The notes beneath the pieces are model-generated. The model was not told the origin of the DNA. It was given only the letters and a program-made list of their open reading frames with translations, and made no database searches. Below, in pieces: positions 1-12,140 of a stretch of DNA of 64,000 nucleotides. Source of the stretch: Gloeopeniophorella convolvens (taxonomy: Eukaryota > Basidiomycota > Agaricomycetes > Russulales); NCBI GenBank assembly GCA_022496205.1, contig WTXD01000008.1:434001-498000 (forward strand), given 5' to 3'. A program made the position numbers and the translations under genes. The stretch's first letter is position 1; the number at the start of each line of letters is the position of its first letter.

Positions 1-192
1 GATTGGCTGGTAGCCGGGGCGGTGTCTGACTGTCTGACCTGACCAGAGAGTCTTGGTGTTGCCTCGCCCGAATCTGCTGTTAAACTCGCGGCGTGCGCTC
101 GCCCGCTCGCCCCCCTCCGCAGCCGCTGCTTGCTCCCAGCCCGCGACCTGTTGTATGGCCCAGCCCCTACACCGCCTCCGAACATCCCACTA

Positions 193-1681
193 ATGCCCAT
201 CCTCCGTCCCTCACAACACCACCTTGCTCTCTCTCCGCACGACGACGACTACTCCCTCCTTCCTCCTCCTTCTCCCCCAGACGGCCATCATCCCCCCGAC
301 CAGCCCCCAGCGCTCTCGCCCACTTCCCCCCGCGCCCTCTCCCACCTCCCGTCGTCCCACCACCACCCAGACCCAGACCCAGACCCCGACAGCGACCCCG
401 AGCCCGAGCCCGGCCCAGCCCACCGACCCCGCCCGCCCCCGCGCCGCCCACACCTAGACATGGCGCCCACCGCCCACGCATCGCCGCACGCTTACCCCTT
501 TGGCGGCGGCCTCGCCCCCGCCTCCTCGTCCGCCCACTACCCCTTCCACGCCCCCGCCGCCCTCCACATGCCCGCCCTCACCCACCCCGCCCACCTCCCG
601 CCCCTCGCCCCCCTGCGCGCGCCCCACCCGCACCCGCACGCCGCCAACCCGCCATACCCCGCTGCCCGCCGCGACGGCAAGCGCAGCCCGACGACCAACC
701 CCGAGGCGTACTACGCCCCCGCCCCCGCCGCGCTCTTCAGCCACGCCCAGACGCTGCCCTCCGCGTCCCCGCCCCCGCTCTCCGCCGTCAGCACCGTCTC
801 GAGCCCCACCGCGTCCCCCGCCACCCCCGGCACCGTCTGCCGCCTCCCGCCCATCTTCCAGGTCGAGCGCCAGCAGGTCACCACCTCCGCCACCCAGGCC
901 GCCAGCGCCAGCCGCCGCCGGAACGAGGCCAACTTCCTCTGCCCCGTCCCCGGCTGCGGCAGCACCTTTACCAGGCGCTTCAACCTCAGAGGTGCGTCCG
1001 TCCGCCCATCCGTCCGGCGTGCCGAGAAAGAACGCTGACGTTTCCCCGCCCGCTTCGCGGCGTATTTACCCGCCAGGCCACCTGCGCTCGCATACGGAAG
1101 AGCGGCCGTACAAGTGCGAGTGGCCGGGGTGCAACAAGGGCTTCGCGCGGCAGCATGACTGCAAGTACGTGATCGCGCCGCTACTTCTTGCTGATCGTGG
1201 TGATCCTTACGGGACCGCCCCGCCCGCAGACGGCACCAGGCGCTGCACTCGGCAAAGTCCCAGAACAACGCATGCCAGGGCTGCGGCAAGACCTTCAGCC
1301 GCCTCGACGCACTCAATGTGAGTACATATCTGCGCGCGCGGCGCGCGCACCGCATGACGCACGACGCCCAACGCTTATTGCGCCCATCTCCGACAGAGAC
1401 ATCGTGGGTCCCTTTCCATCTGCTCCGCAGCGCGCGCCGCGGCACCGCAGCACTGACGCGCGCATCCCCTCTCTCTTTTCGCAGTCCGCTCCGAGGGCGG
1501 GTCCGAGTGCCGCCACGCGTCCGCGTCGCCCAACGGCGCGCCCGAGACGCCGAGCGGCGGCGGCGCGCCCGCGGACGAGCACGCGCCGAGCCCCGCGAAG
1601 CGCGAGCGCTCGTCGACGCCGCCGCTGTCCCGCACGCCGACAGAGGAAAATAGATCGAGCGACGACGGCAGCGCCGAGTGA
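193..1681 (+). CDS. C2H2 zinc-finger transcription factor
   Basis: Predicted nuclear DNA-binding regulator. Likely exons are 193-991, 1077-1164, 1230-1317 and about 1485-1681. The first ~245 residues are low-complexity Pro/His/Ala/Ser sequence. Three fingers follow, rebuilt across introns: a CPVPGC finger ending in HLRSH, a CEWPGC finger with RQHDCKRHQALH, and a C-x2-C finger (CQGCGKTFSRLDALN). The tail is Ser/Asp-rich and ends in DDGSAE. The first in-frame ATG is at 193; another at 460 starts MAPTAHASP. The third finger stops at ...DALN at the exon 3 donor, and the apparent last exon continues as RSEGGSEC one frame off, so the HL expected between them is missing from a simple three-intron model. 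A 7-base micro-exon or a base error would explain this. The family is clear from the fingers; the target genes are unknown. Confidence 0.82.
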
Positions 1682-1960
1682 GCGCCGCCCCTGTCTGTCC
1701 GCGTCCCTGTTTCTCGCTCGCACTTTGCTATCTGTATCTCTCTCCCGTCCGCGCATCGCCCCCACGCCTGCACCCACCACCCCCTCCCCCACACCTTCTT
1801 GCCTGCGGATCCGCCCCCCCCCCCCCCGGCTGTGTAGTGAGTATGTATGTATGTATGCCCCCCGCATGTACGCGCCGCCTGCTCGCGTATTATCGCCCTA
1901 TTTATCGAGCACCCCGGCGCACACACACCCCTTTTTTTTTTTGTTTAACTAAGACCAGAG

Positions 1961-1962
<2 letters not shown>

Positions 1963-2010
<48 letters not shown>
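1963..2010. repeat. (CTG)16 trinucleotide microsatellite
   Basis: Sixteen uninterrupted CTG units, 48 bp, lying about 280 bp after the stop codon of the zinc-finger gene and so probably in its 3' UTR or just beyond. On the minus strand it makes artificial poly-Gln and poly-Ser frames that have no other coding support. Confidence 0.95.
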
Positions 2011-2013
<3 letters not shown>

Positions 2014-2934
2014 GTGGGCGAGTCCCTGGCGCGCGGGCGCGCCAAGGCACGGGTGGTTGCTTCTACGGCGGCGTCGGCGACTGCTAACCTGGAAGCACGA
2101 CTGCATCCGTGCATGTAGTGCGGCGCTTCTGTGCTCGTCGCGAGGGGTGCGCGGGCCACCCGCACGTACGCACGCACGCACGCACGCGCTCGTGCGCGCG
2201 GCGTGTGCACGTCAGGGCGCGCTTCGCTGATGCAGAAGGCGTGCGTGCGTGCAGACACAATTGGGGGCTGGTGATTCTGTGACGGGGCGCCGCGAATGGC
2301 AGTGCGGTGTGCGTGCGGGGGGCGCCGCCGCATATGCACGGCTGCTGGGTGCCAGGGTGCTGCTGTAGGCTTACATTCGGTGCGCGCGCGCCGGGTGGGC
2401 CAGGTATCGCCGTATGTGCGTGTGGCCTTGGTGCCGGTGCCGGCGGCCCACACACGCGCGGGCTGGTCTGTGTGCGATGACCAGGACTCCTGACCGCGAG
2501 GGTTCTCCGAAGCTCCGCGCACGGACTCGGGCTCCTCGTCCGTCGGGGCTAACGGTGCTTACAGCTCGCTCTGCGGCTCTCCGCGTTGGTACCGCCGAGC
2601 GCCCGCCTCGTGCCAGCGTACTTAGGTTACTCAGCCCAGAAGCCGTCGGTTCGATGTCAGTGCGCGAGGTCAGACCATTCTGCCTTGCCGTATTCGGCGG
2701 CGCGGCGCGTCGTTGTGGCAACTGCGGTCGGGTTCTCTGCTTCTGAACGTTGGACTCTGACTCGGTGCTGCTGCTGCTGTGACCTGGTTCTGCCTCCCCC
2801 GCCGCTTACTGGGCAGCGAGTCGCGACGAGTCCGCATCATATGTGGGTGTGGCCTAGGGTAGCTTGGAGAAGCTAACGTCAGCGGCGATGGGGCCAGGGT
2901 GCCCAGCCTTGGTTGGCCGTGCATAATCGATATC

Positions 2935-3195
2935 GTTCGTTGCGGTTTTGCAGAAGGCTTGGCGTGTAACTCCAACTTGAACGCGCTCAGCGCCCAGCCC
3001 GTATAGAGCGCGACGAGTCGGCGGCCGCCAGCCTCCTCAAGCATCTTCGTCTCTCTTTCTCCTTTCTCCCCTCTCCTTTGCGCCGGTCCGCCTGCGCGTC
3101 GGGCGCGCCGTTCCCCGCCCCGTGCGCGATCCCTGGCCGACCCCAAGCTTCGCAGGTTCTCTTCTTTTGGTACTACGTATCTGGGCGCGATTGTG
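2935..3195 (+). repeat. Diverged direct repeat, copy A
   Basis: Shares several ordered blocks with copy C about 865 bp downstream: TTTTGCAGAAGGCTTGGCG, then GCGCTCAGCGCCCAGC, then GGCCGCCAGCCTCCTC, a pyrimidine-rich stretch, GCCTGCGCGTCGGGCGCGCC, and CGACCCCAAGCTTCGC, ending near TGGGCGCGATTG. The blocks keep the same order and similar spacing, so this is a duplicated unit. No shared open frame runs through the copies. Confidence 0.8.
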
Positions 3196-3439
3196 GCGGC
3201 TGGCACGTCCCAGCTTCTGCGTTCGCTGCTGCTGGCACCAAGTAGGCCTGGACCGCGACAGGTTGTGTGGCATGGGCGGCGGACTGCGCGCCACGTTTAT
3301 GTACTGGTGAGTGTCGCGCGCGGGGGGCAGCGACGCCATTCAAGGGCAGCGGCAGCGGCAGCAGCCCGCGCGGCTCGTGCATGCCCAGCCTGAGGCCTGA
3401 GGCCTGAGGGCCGGCCGCTGGCGGCCGCCCCCTGGCCGC

Positions 3440-3660
3440 GCACCATCGTTGCGATTCTACACAAGCTGCTTGGCGTGTAACCTGCGCGCCAGTCGATGGC
3501 TCCGCACGGCGCGTTCACTTCGTATCTACTTATTTATCGACGCGCGCCGCGGCCTTCCGCCAAGCGTGCTCTGGTCCGCCTGGCACGAGTCGAGCGCGCC
3601 GTTCTCCTTCCGCCGCGCAATTCCTGTCTTTTCTTTTCTTTTCTTTTCTTTTCTTGCTCG
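3440..3660 (+). repeat. Diverged direct repeat, partial copy B
   Basis: Weaker third member between copies A and C. It keeps CATCGTTGC, GCTTGGCGTGTAAC and GCGCGCCGTTCTC in the same order, followed by a TTTTC pentanucleotide run, but lacks most of the central blocks. It may be an older or truncated copy. Confidence 0.5.
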
Positions 3661-3797
3661 ACTCTGGACTTCTCTTCTGGTGCGCGGCGTTACGTTTCCG
3701 CGCTGTCTTGTGCGGCGCCGGTCCTGTACTTGGGTGTGCGCGGCGGCCGCGGGGGCTTGGTCCCGGCCACCGCGCCTGCACCCACTGCGCGTGCATG

Positions 3798-4090
3798 ATC
3801 GTTGCAGTTTTGCAGAAGGCTTGGCGCGTAACTCCAACTCGAATGCGCTCAGCGCCCAGCTCGTACAGAGCGCGCCGACGCAGACCCGCCGGCCGCCAGC
3901 CTCCTCTTTCATTATCCTTTCTTTTCCCCTTTCCCCTTCTTTCCTTTGCGCCGTTCCCCCGCCAGCGTGCGCGTGCGCAGGTACGCCTGCGCGTCGGGCG
4001 CGCCGTTCTCTGTCTGTGTCATGTGCGCTATTCCTGTCCGACCCCAAGCTTCGCTTCTCTTCTTCTGGCACGTACTTATCCGGGCGCGAT
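3798..4090 (+). repeat. Diverged direct repeat, copy C
   Basis: Counterpart of copy A with the same block order from TTTTGCAGAAGGCTTGGCG to CCGGGCGCGATG. Differences are scattered substitutions and small indels, including a longer pyrimidine tract and an extra GTGCGCGTGCGCAGG segment. The divergence suggests an old duplication rather than a recent mobile insertion; no target-site duplication or terminal inverted repeat was seen. Confidence 0.8.
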
Positions 4091-7000
4091 GCGTGCGGCG
4101 CGTGCTTCCGTGCTTCCGTGCTGTGCTGTGCGGCGCGGGCGTCGCATCTGCAGCGCCGGTTCTGGATTTGAACTGGGGCGCACCGACCGCCCGACGAGCC
4201 TGCTCGGCCGCGTAGGCGCGACGCGCCCGCCGCGCCCATCGTGCCGCGCTGCCAGTCCAGCGCCGCGCAACTCCGAGTCATTGCCTGCGCGCAGACGGCG
4301 GCCAACTGCGGGCGCTGTGCGCGAGGACCTGGTCCCCGCGCGACGGCAGCGCGGAGCAGCGGGGGACGGACGTGCGCACCGCCGGCAGGCGCTCCTCGTG
4401 CGCGCGCGCGGGGCAGATCAGTGGCTGCTTGAGAACTTTGACCCGCGCCTCCAGGCCAACCCTCTTCTTCTTCTTCCCGTGCGGCGGCCGCGTGAGCGCA
4501 CACCGCGCCCTGTCCGCGCACACGCACGCATCATGATCTCCGCCCCTGCTGCTCTTCTGATGCTGATAGATACATACACACATACATACGCCACTGCGAT
4601 GCGACGCGACGCGCATCAGGCTGGGGGCGGTGCGTGCGTGCCGCGTAGGCGCGGCGCTGTGCGCGTTCTGATGCGGTTGCGGTTGCGTGCAGACGGCGCG
4701 GGGGCGACGACGCAGCTCTTCGCGTTCGCTTCGCCTGCACCTGCACCTGCGCCCGCGGGCACCCCCTCCCCCCCCCCCCCCTCCTCCGGGGGCGGCAGCG
4801 GTAGGGAGCCACGCCGAGTAACGCGGGCGCGCGCATCGACCACGCCCGGCCGGCGGCCGACGAAGTGCGCCGCCCCGCCTGCGCGGGCACGAATGGCAAC
4901 AACACGTCGAGGGACCCTGGCTCTGGCTCGGACGGCTCTGGCCCGGACACGCGGGCTCAGCGCACGCCGCCGTGGCCGCGTCCCCGACCCCTGTGGAGCG
5001 GATGACGTCTGCAGCGGCGGTCTCGGCGGCGACGACGAAGGCCGCCACGAGCACCGCGGCGGCGCCCGCGTCCACTGGCACCGCTGTGTTTGTCGCGGCG
5101 GCCCAGCAGCGCGACAACACCATGACACGGGCCTTCTCGGGTGCCGAGAGTAAGGTGTGACCCGTGCCGCTCTCGCGGCGCCGAGCTGACGATACCAGGC
5201 AAGCCTCAAGCGGAGAGTGCCTCGCCATCGACGCGCGCTCGCGCAATGCCCGCGAGAACCCGCCCCCGACTATCGCGCAGGGCTGCGGTGACAGCAAGGG
5301 GCAGACACAGGACGTGCCTGGAGCGGCGCTCTGACATCTTCCGCGCGCTGGTAGGTGTCCCTCCCCTGCAGCGCGCGCGAGTCACTGACGATGCGTGTGT
5401 GCGGCAGACCTGGGTATGCATGAATTTAAATCATCACCGCGTGGCGGGCGACTAGATCAAGTTGTTCTCGCGGCGGGCGCGCTGATGGGAGTGAGCCGTC
5501 CGACTCACTGACGTGCCGGACGTCGCGCATGGGAATGTGCTCTTGTGTGCGCCGGTAGCCAGGTGACCGAGTCGCAGCCGTTCACGTTTGCAGACGGCGA
5601 GAGCGAGAAGGCGCTCGCGCTCGGGATCGGTGATGCCTGCAGGGGTATCGACCGACGCGCAGATCCAGAATTGTCGGCGAATTTTGTAGGTGTCGGGATA
5701 CACTCCTTTCAATACCCTACTTACCGCGTCGCTTTGCAGGATCTGAAGCACGCTAACGAACGTGATAGATACTTGCATGTTCACGAACAGCAGCGGGTAG
5801 CTCGATAGCTAGATGTGCAACGCTGGAGGCCCGAGCGGCGACCAGGTATGGCGCGGTGTCTGTGTTGTGAGACGGGCTGGTAAGCTGACACGATGATGTG
5901 TAGGTCTTCACCACCGTTTCCCAAGGTATGGTGAAGCCTGTCTAGTCCTTTGAGAGGTCAGGTTAGTGCGTAACGCATCCGCCAGACTGACGTGGACATC
6001 TGGAAACCCGCTGTGCACAGCTGCAGGTATCAGCAATACGCTCTCTCCGCACCTTTCTTGCCCGAGTTTTCGGCGTGTCTTTTTTATTGACTTGGTGGTC
6101 AAGGATGATGCGGAAAATCAACAGGATGCTATGAATGTGCCATGGCATACCTTGCAGGGACCATCAGGTTTAAGACCGCCGCAGGCGTGGTGAGCCTAGC
6201 GTGCAATGCAAGCGAGCTTCAACCTCCTACATCTTCAATCTGCAGATGCCCCGCTCCCTCCCCGGGGCAACAGAGGGCACTGTCGAGTTAGTGAGATAAT
6301 TGCCGGGACACTGTACAGGTGCAGGCGCCACGACGCGCTATACAGAGTTATCTGACGATTCTCTGCACACATGTGTGATCTGTGAGGTCTACGGTAAGAG
6401 ACATACCTGTTCATCCTCGAGCTTTGGCACCGCGGACGCTTCACTATCTCCCTAGGACTACAAAAGATTCTGGCGACATGGTAAACGGCTGAAAATGTTG
6501 AAGTCGTCCTCGGTCGTTCCCGGTGTCTTCGTGGACGCCGGACTGGGCTCACACACCGGGCAGCCGGCGAATTATGATTCGCGTCCCTTTATCCAAGACC
6601 GCGACCTCCGCTCCGATATTTGAAGTGTTACGACCCCCATTTGTTCCAGCACTACCGCCTGCGCTCGAGGCTCTTGACATTCCAGGAATCCGCCACTGTC
6701 AGTGCCCATTGGATGATAGACAAACGCCGCGCGAGGACAGAAAAACATATGGGGGACTCGGACCGGTGTCCTAGGCACTGTGGGGCTTCCGCCGCGCCAT
6801 CCGGGACGGTGATTGACTTCCACTTAGCGTTAAAGCTACCAGCGCAGTGCCCTTCTGTTACGTCCCCGGTTTTAACTTTCGCCCAGTCTGGCTGATTCGC
6901 AGAGGAGTACGGACCGCAGTGCCATGCCGCCTGCTGTTCAATGGATGCAGTGCGTGCCCGAGCTAGCCTGGCCAGTCGTCATTAATTGCTTTCTGTTCGG

Positions 7001-8553
7001 GCCTTCCATTTTCCCTGGCGAGGGCAGCGCATATCGCCGCGCCGCTGGCGGCGATCTGTGCAGCTCGCTCCCAAAAAAACAAGGCCCGCCGCCGCACGTG
7101 GCATGACAACCGGAGCAGTGCGTTGGCGTTGTTGGCACCAGGGGCCGTGGGCGGGCGAGCACAGGTTTGGACGCCCGATAATCTGGTGTACCTATTTCCT
7201 CGTGCGCGCAGCGACGGAGATTTGGGTGGGGAGCCCGGGCGGGGGCAGCGGAATGACGTCGTGTCGCTTGCGCGGCGTACCTGCAGCACGGTCCGCAGAT
7301 TGGCTCCGTCCTCGCGTGGACGCGGTGCTCCGGCGTTTCTGAGAACAATACGTCGCGTTGGCAGATATCCGGTGGCCTGTTTCGCTTTGCCCATAGAAGA
7401 CGATCAAGGTTGGCTGGCTCTTCCCCCGCTCATTGGCCGCCTTGATGTCACCCGCTCGGACCACGGCGTGGCGCGCATCGTCCGTTCCATTGTCGCTACC
7501 AACTGGGATAGACGGTGCTCCTGGGGTCCTCACAAATAGACTTCTCGCGCAATATGGAAGTGTTCCGAGCGACTGGGATCGTGGCGCGTCAACTACATGG
7601 CTGCCCTGCTGTGCGCGCGTGTCGTCTACAAGGTTCCGCCAGAGTGCAGGTCCAGCACGCTCGTTTCACGCCGCGATTGATATAATCTACCCCGTCACTT
7701 ATGGGGTATGGGAAGCGAACATCGCCGATGCGCTATTGCTGTTGGTGATTTTAAGCCAGAGTTTGGCACGGATCGAGGTCAAGTGCGCCGTGCACTGCCA
7801 CACAGTAAAAGCTGAGTGCGCTGAGTTGCGAGGCAGCATTCTTACAGAGGCGGGAGTAAGGTGAACGCCCGCAGTCTCCGAGAGGATGCCTGAGATACCT
7901 GAACACGCGGAAGGTATGCGTGATCCAGATACTGTTCGGCGGTCGGGATGGTCACCATGCAGAAAGAGACAGCCGGAACCACGGGAGAATGTTGCGAGTG
8001 ACTCGCACGTATCAGACCACTTTTGTCTTTTCTGATTCGAGGCGCGGTTAGCTCGCTACAAGTGCTCATGTAGGGAGCGGTGTCTTGTCGCCACGGGGTG
8101 GAGTATATCGATGAACCAAGAAAGGACTGATAGAATGACGAGTAGGAGTTTGGGGTGGGTGCAGACAACATAGATTATATGCCCACGCGGAAAAGAGACG
8201 TGTGTAGCGCGTCGAGGCGAGACTTCTAGCTGCGTTCGAGCAGAAAATCTGCCAAACAGTCGATGACGTCGTGCAGCGAGGCTTACGGAAGAATGGGCCG
8301 GAGGCCGAGACCCGCAGACGTGCTGTGCCATCGTGGTTTTCACGTGATAGTGCTGAGGGGATTGTCCGTGTCGGCCGGCGGTCCGACGCCGGACCCCGTT
8401 GCGGAGGCGACGAAGCCGGTGTGCTTGACCGCTCCACCGGTAAACCGACTCGGCTTTCACGCGCAAGTGGCCCGCTCGCCGGACAGCACAGCATACTCCT
8501 TGCATAACACTACCCCACACTTCTTGCTCTCGACCATCTAACACCGAGATACA

Positions 8554-11301
8554 ATGTCTCTTGCAGCTCTAGCCAACGGTGCCGACTGTGGCCCCATAAA
8601 CCCGCTCCAGGGCCTCGCCAAAAATTTTGGCGATGACCGCGGTCTACAGCAGGTAACGTGCACGTAGCGCGCGCACTTGGCACCGCGCAGCGTAGTGGGC
8701 ACGTAGTAACATGCAACTTTGCAGGACCATTTTGGTGCTAGCAGAGCTGGTCCTTCGCGAGGGGTACGCATACATTCGTCTACGCCTTCGCCGTCACTAA
8801 CGCCGCACGCGCCGCGTACAGACGTTCCGCACGACGCAAGGTGCACCTGCAGGCTTCGGCCAGGAGGCCACGCATTTCTTCGCTGGTGGCCAGAACGCGT
8901 CTCCAGTACCGCCCATGGGACAGTCGCATTTCGATCTGGCTGCACTGCGCACGGCTCTCCCTGCGCCTTCGTTCGAGTCACCTCAGGCATTCACACCTGC
9001 TCAGTCGTTCTCGAGTTCAGTACAAGGACCATCATGGGCTTCGGACTTCCTCGTGCACTCCAACAAGTCGTCTGCAGCCCCCTCGCGTCAGGCGGCCTCC
9101 CCACAGGCGTTCTCTGCCAGGGAGCAGATGAATCACAGCCCGTTCTCCCCAGGCACGCTCCATTTTCTCATAGTGATCAGCTCCTTGAATAACTCCGTTC
9201 GAATGCCGTATAGGTATCCAGCCTCAGCTGGGTATACACCCAATGTCGCAAATGTCTGCGCTCCCTCCCAACCTACAGACGGCCGCCGCCAATCTCCGCC
9301 AGGGCTTGCAAATAGATCGTAAGTCATGATCCTATAAACGCGCCATATATCTTACACTTTTTTCAGAGCAACAGATGGACAATGCGTTCCAGTCATTTGA
9401 GCAGACCCACACACCTGTGACGGCAGCTCCAGCACCTGTGACTCAGGTTGAACAATCCCAATCCACGGCTCAGCCTCAAGACGCAGACCTACTGGCACGC
9501 ACAGCCGGCCTGTTAGTCCAGTCTGTCGACCATGAGAAGAACCCCAAGTTTGCCAATAGCCAGTTTCTCGGGCTGATGAAGCAACTCCGAGATCGGACGG
9601 TCATAGTCGAGGGCAATGACATCGTCGCTGCCCCGTCAGATTGGCAAATGGGACAAGGACAGAGCTTCGGGGTCTCGACTGACCTCAAGGGCAAAGGCAA
9701 GGCTGTTCCCTCATTCTCCGCAGTCATGCAAGAACCGGGGGCTTCACAGCTTCAGGGTGCTTCGTCATCCCTTCAACAGCCCGCGCAGGATGCGCTTACA
9801 GGATCTGAGGAGGACCCGAACGAGGCATACTTCCGTCAGGACAACGAGGACTACATCAGCTACTGGAAGGCCCATCAAGGTCCGCGTCCGCCCGGTGTTC
9901 CGTCTCAGGAGTGGCAGCAACTTCAGCGCGATTGGGAGAGATTCGAAGCAACAGCAACCGGCATGAGGCCACTTGCTCATTACGAGTTCCAGTCTGGCAA
10001 TCCGTACCTACTGGGAGAACGTTCTTACAATCATACCATGCATGGTGGCGCGACGCAAACGAATTCATACTCGGAAGTGCGTACCCTCGTCCAACCACAG
10101 CCAAAGCTCCTAATGAATTATCGTTTCAGAGCGTCTTGCAGATGGAGGCAGTTGTCCAGCGTGATCCAAACAACGCGCGGGCATGGTTCGAGCTCGGCGT
10201 CAAACAACAAGAGAACGAACGGGAACAACAGGCCATCCAAGCATTGCAACGCGCCCTGGAGCTCGACCCCACCCATCTGCCGTCCTGGCTCGCCTTGGCC
10301 ATCTCGTATACCAATGAGGGCGATCGCCAGGGCACGTACCAGGCTGTCCAGAGCTGGGTGGAGCACAACACGAAGTACCGTGGGGTGGTAGAAGCCTTCG
10401 AGGAGGAAGAGGGCGCCCCAATCGTCGGTTCTGATGAGTTCCAACGGCTAATCGGCTGCCTAATCGCCATGGCCAGGGGCGTCGCGCGCCCTGACGAGGT
10501 CGACGCAGATGTCCAGATTGCGCTCGCAGTCCTGCTCAACACGAACGAGGTAAGCGTCGCGCCCGGAACTCGTTCTGCATAGCGGGACCAAGTGCACGCA
10601 TTCCAGGATTATGCCCGCGCCCAGGATTGCTTCCAGGCTGCGTTATCCGTGCGGCCAGAGGTACGTGCTTCCGCGTTCTTCTGCCCGTGGCAGTGCCCAA
10701 CTGAACCGGGCCCATTGCAGGACTGGTTACTGTACAACCGCGTCGGCGCAACACTTGCCAACGGTGGTCGTGCCGATGAGGCCATCTCATACTATTATAA
10801 AGCGTTGGAAATCAACCCCGCATACATACGAGCCAGGTGAGCAGCCGCGCGCCCTCGATCGGCCACCCCCCTTTTGCCAGGCCTTCCGTAGGATGCCAAG
10901 GACGCTAATATCCTCCATTCACGTAGATTCAATCTGGGAATCTCATGCATCAACCTGCGGGTGAGCCAGCTCGAGCCAGATTCTGCCCCCGTAGATCATT
11001 AATTGCTCTGTTCAAAGCGGTATGAGGAGGCGGCACAGCACATCCTGGACGCGCTTGTGTTGCAGGACAGTGACGGCCCCCGAGGATCAGGCAACAACCG
11101 CGGCGTGACGTCGTACGCGTTATGGGATAGCCTCAAGACAACGTGCCTGCACATGCAGCGAATAGATCTCGCGACGATGTGCGATACCCAGGATCTCGAA
11201 GGTTCGTACTCATTCACTCGGCCGCGGATCTCTTTATTGAGGACCGCGTTGGGACGGATGCTGACGTTACCCCAACAGGCATAAGAAATCAGCTGTTCTG
11301 A
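8554..11301 (+). CDS. PEX5: Peroxisomal targeting signal 1 receptor Pex5
   Basis: Cycling receptor that binds C-terminal PTS1 signals of peroxisomal matrix enzymes in the cytosol and delivers them to the peroxisomal membrane. The model has 11 exons (8554-8652, 8725-8763, 8822-9152, 9214-9318, 9367-10076, 10130-10549, 10607-10660, 10721-10836, 10927-10960, 11018-11201, 11279-11301) and gives about 704 residues, normal for fungi. The N-terminus, [20 protein letters not shown], has the conserved Cys12 used for export ubiquitination. A WASDF pentapeptide fits the WxxxF Pex14/Pex13-binding motif. The C-terminal half holds TPRs, for example [12 protein letters not shown] and [19 protein letters not shown], with a further repeat around [12 protein letters not shown]. 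Intron 3 appears to use a GC donor. Identity is secure; the exon 3/4 joint is the least certain. Confidence 0.93.
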
Positions 11302-11681
11302 AATGGAGGCAGGGCTTCGAGATGGAAAGTCTGACAGCAGCGTGTCTCGAACCGGCTGCGGGAGATTTCCGGCGGCGCGAGCGATGTAGCCGAGTCGCAT
11401 TAATATCAGCGTATTGTTCCACGGTCATTGCACTCTGTGTTCAGGCAGAAAGTCTGATTCGCACGAAATGCAGTCTTGATTGATCGAGATGTATGAATAT
11501 GGGTGCGCAGGCCGCCCAGTATACAAAGTCTGCTGTCTGTCTACCCTTGATAGTTCATTGATCAGGAATGAGGTCGAGTTGGGGCGCGTGAAGGGGGAGG
11601 AGATGGCTCGCCTCGACCCGATTGCAGACGTCATATTGCGGTGGAAAGAGGCGTGTGATGATGTTGGCGAGTCGGCCCATG
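11302..11681. other. Convergent intergenic spacer
   Basis: Space between the stop codons of PEX5 and the small minus-strand gene. It probably holds the two 3' UTRs. I see no ORF with support and no repeat. Confidence 0.6.
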
Positions 11682-11882
11682 TCACCGGTGCAGCCCTAAC
11701 CGCTCCTCCCTGGCCTCGCGCTTGCGCTTCGCGTCCTCGGCGGCGACATGGGTCACAGACGGCGGCGGCTGCGGCGGGAGAGCCTGCTGCTTGCCCTTGC
11801 CCTTCGAGCTCGGCGGCTTCGCGCCCTCGGCCTTCTTCTTCGCGATCAGATTGCGCAGGTCCTGGACGTCGGCATCACTCAT
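11682..11882 (-). CDS. Small basic hypothetical protein (66 aa)
   Basis: Single-exon frame starting MSDADVQDLRNLIAKKKAEG and ending EERLGLHR. It is rich in Lys and charged residues, with a Pro/Gln-rich middle (QQALPPQPPPSV) and a helical KRKREAREE end. There is no signal peptide or membrane segment. I do not recognise the family. The composition and good start context favour a real protein over the opposing plus-strand frame, but it could also be part of a longer spliced gene. It is transcribed toward PEX5. Confidence 0.45.
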   Translation of the reverse strand: MSDADVQDLRNLIAKKKAEGAKPPSSKGKGKQQALPPQPPPSVTHVAAEDAKRKREAREERLGLHR

Positions 11883-12140
11883 GGCGATGAGAGTGGGGTT
11901 TCGGCGTATCATTTTTGGGACGGAGGAGGGGCCGAGCGTGCTAACTTGGTGTTTGGGTGTGCTAGAGGCTGGTCACGGCCACGGTTCACCGCAGTGGCTG
12001 CTTTCGAATGGCTGCGCCGCAGTTGCCAAATAGGGATCAACAGGGCAGCAGCGGCCGCGGCCCAGTCACTGCAAACGCAACCCTTCCTCCACGTATAACC
12101 CAGTCTACGCTTCTTCGCTCTATCTCTCTCTTCGCCCACC

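Larger units (their letters stand above)
1682..8553. other. Gene-poor GC-rich region
   Basis: Nearly 7 kb without a gene I can support, unusual beside the tight packing elsewhere. The first half has C homopolymers (near 1817 and 4771), pentanucleotide TTTTC runs (3627-3655), a CTG tract and diverged direct repeats listed separately. ORFs are shadows of GC-rich sequence, with conflicting long frames on both strands. Between about 5280 and 5815 there are exon-like pieces with plausible splice sites on both strands (minus strand about 5740-5815, plus strand about 5585-5632), but I could not join them into a protein. 6200-8540 is less GC-rich and shows nothing recognisable. It may contain long UTRs, non-coding transcripts or decayed genes. 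Confidence 0.6.

Noticed and set aside
1902..2522. Minus-strand frame with poly-Gln/Ser.
   Set aside because: It is the reverse reading of the CTG microsatellite; no domains or splice structure support it.
3526..5297. Long overlapping frames on both strands in GC-rich sequence.
   Set aside because: Stop-poor GC-rich DNA gives such frames by chance; they overlap each other and cross the repeat copies without conserved protein sequence.
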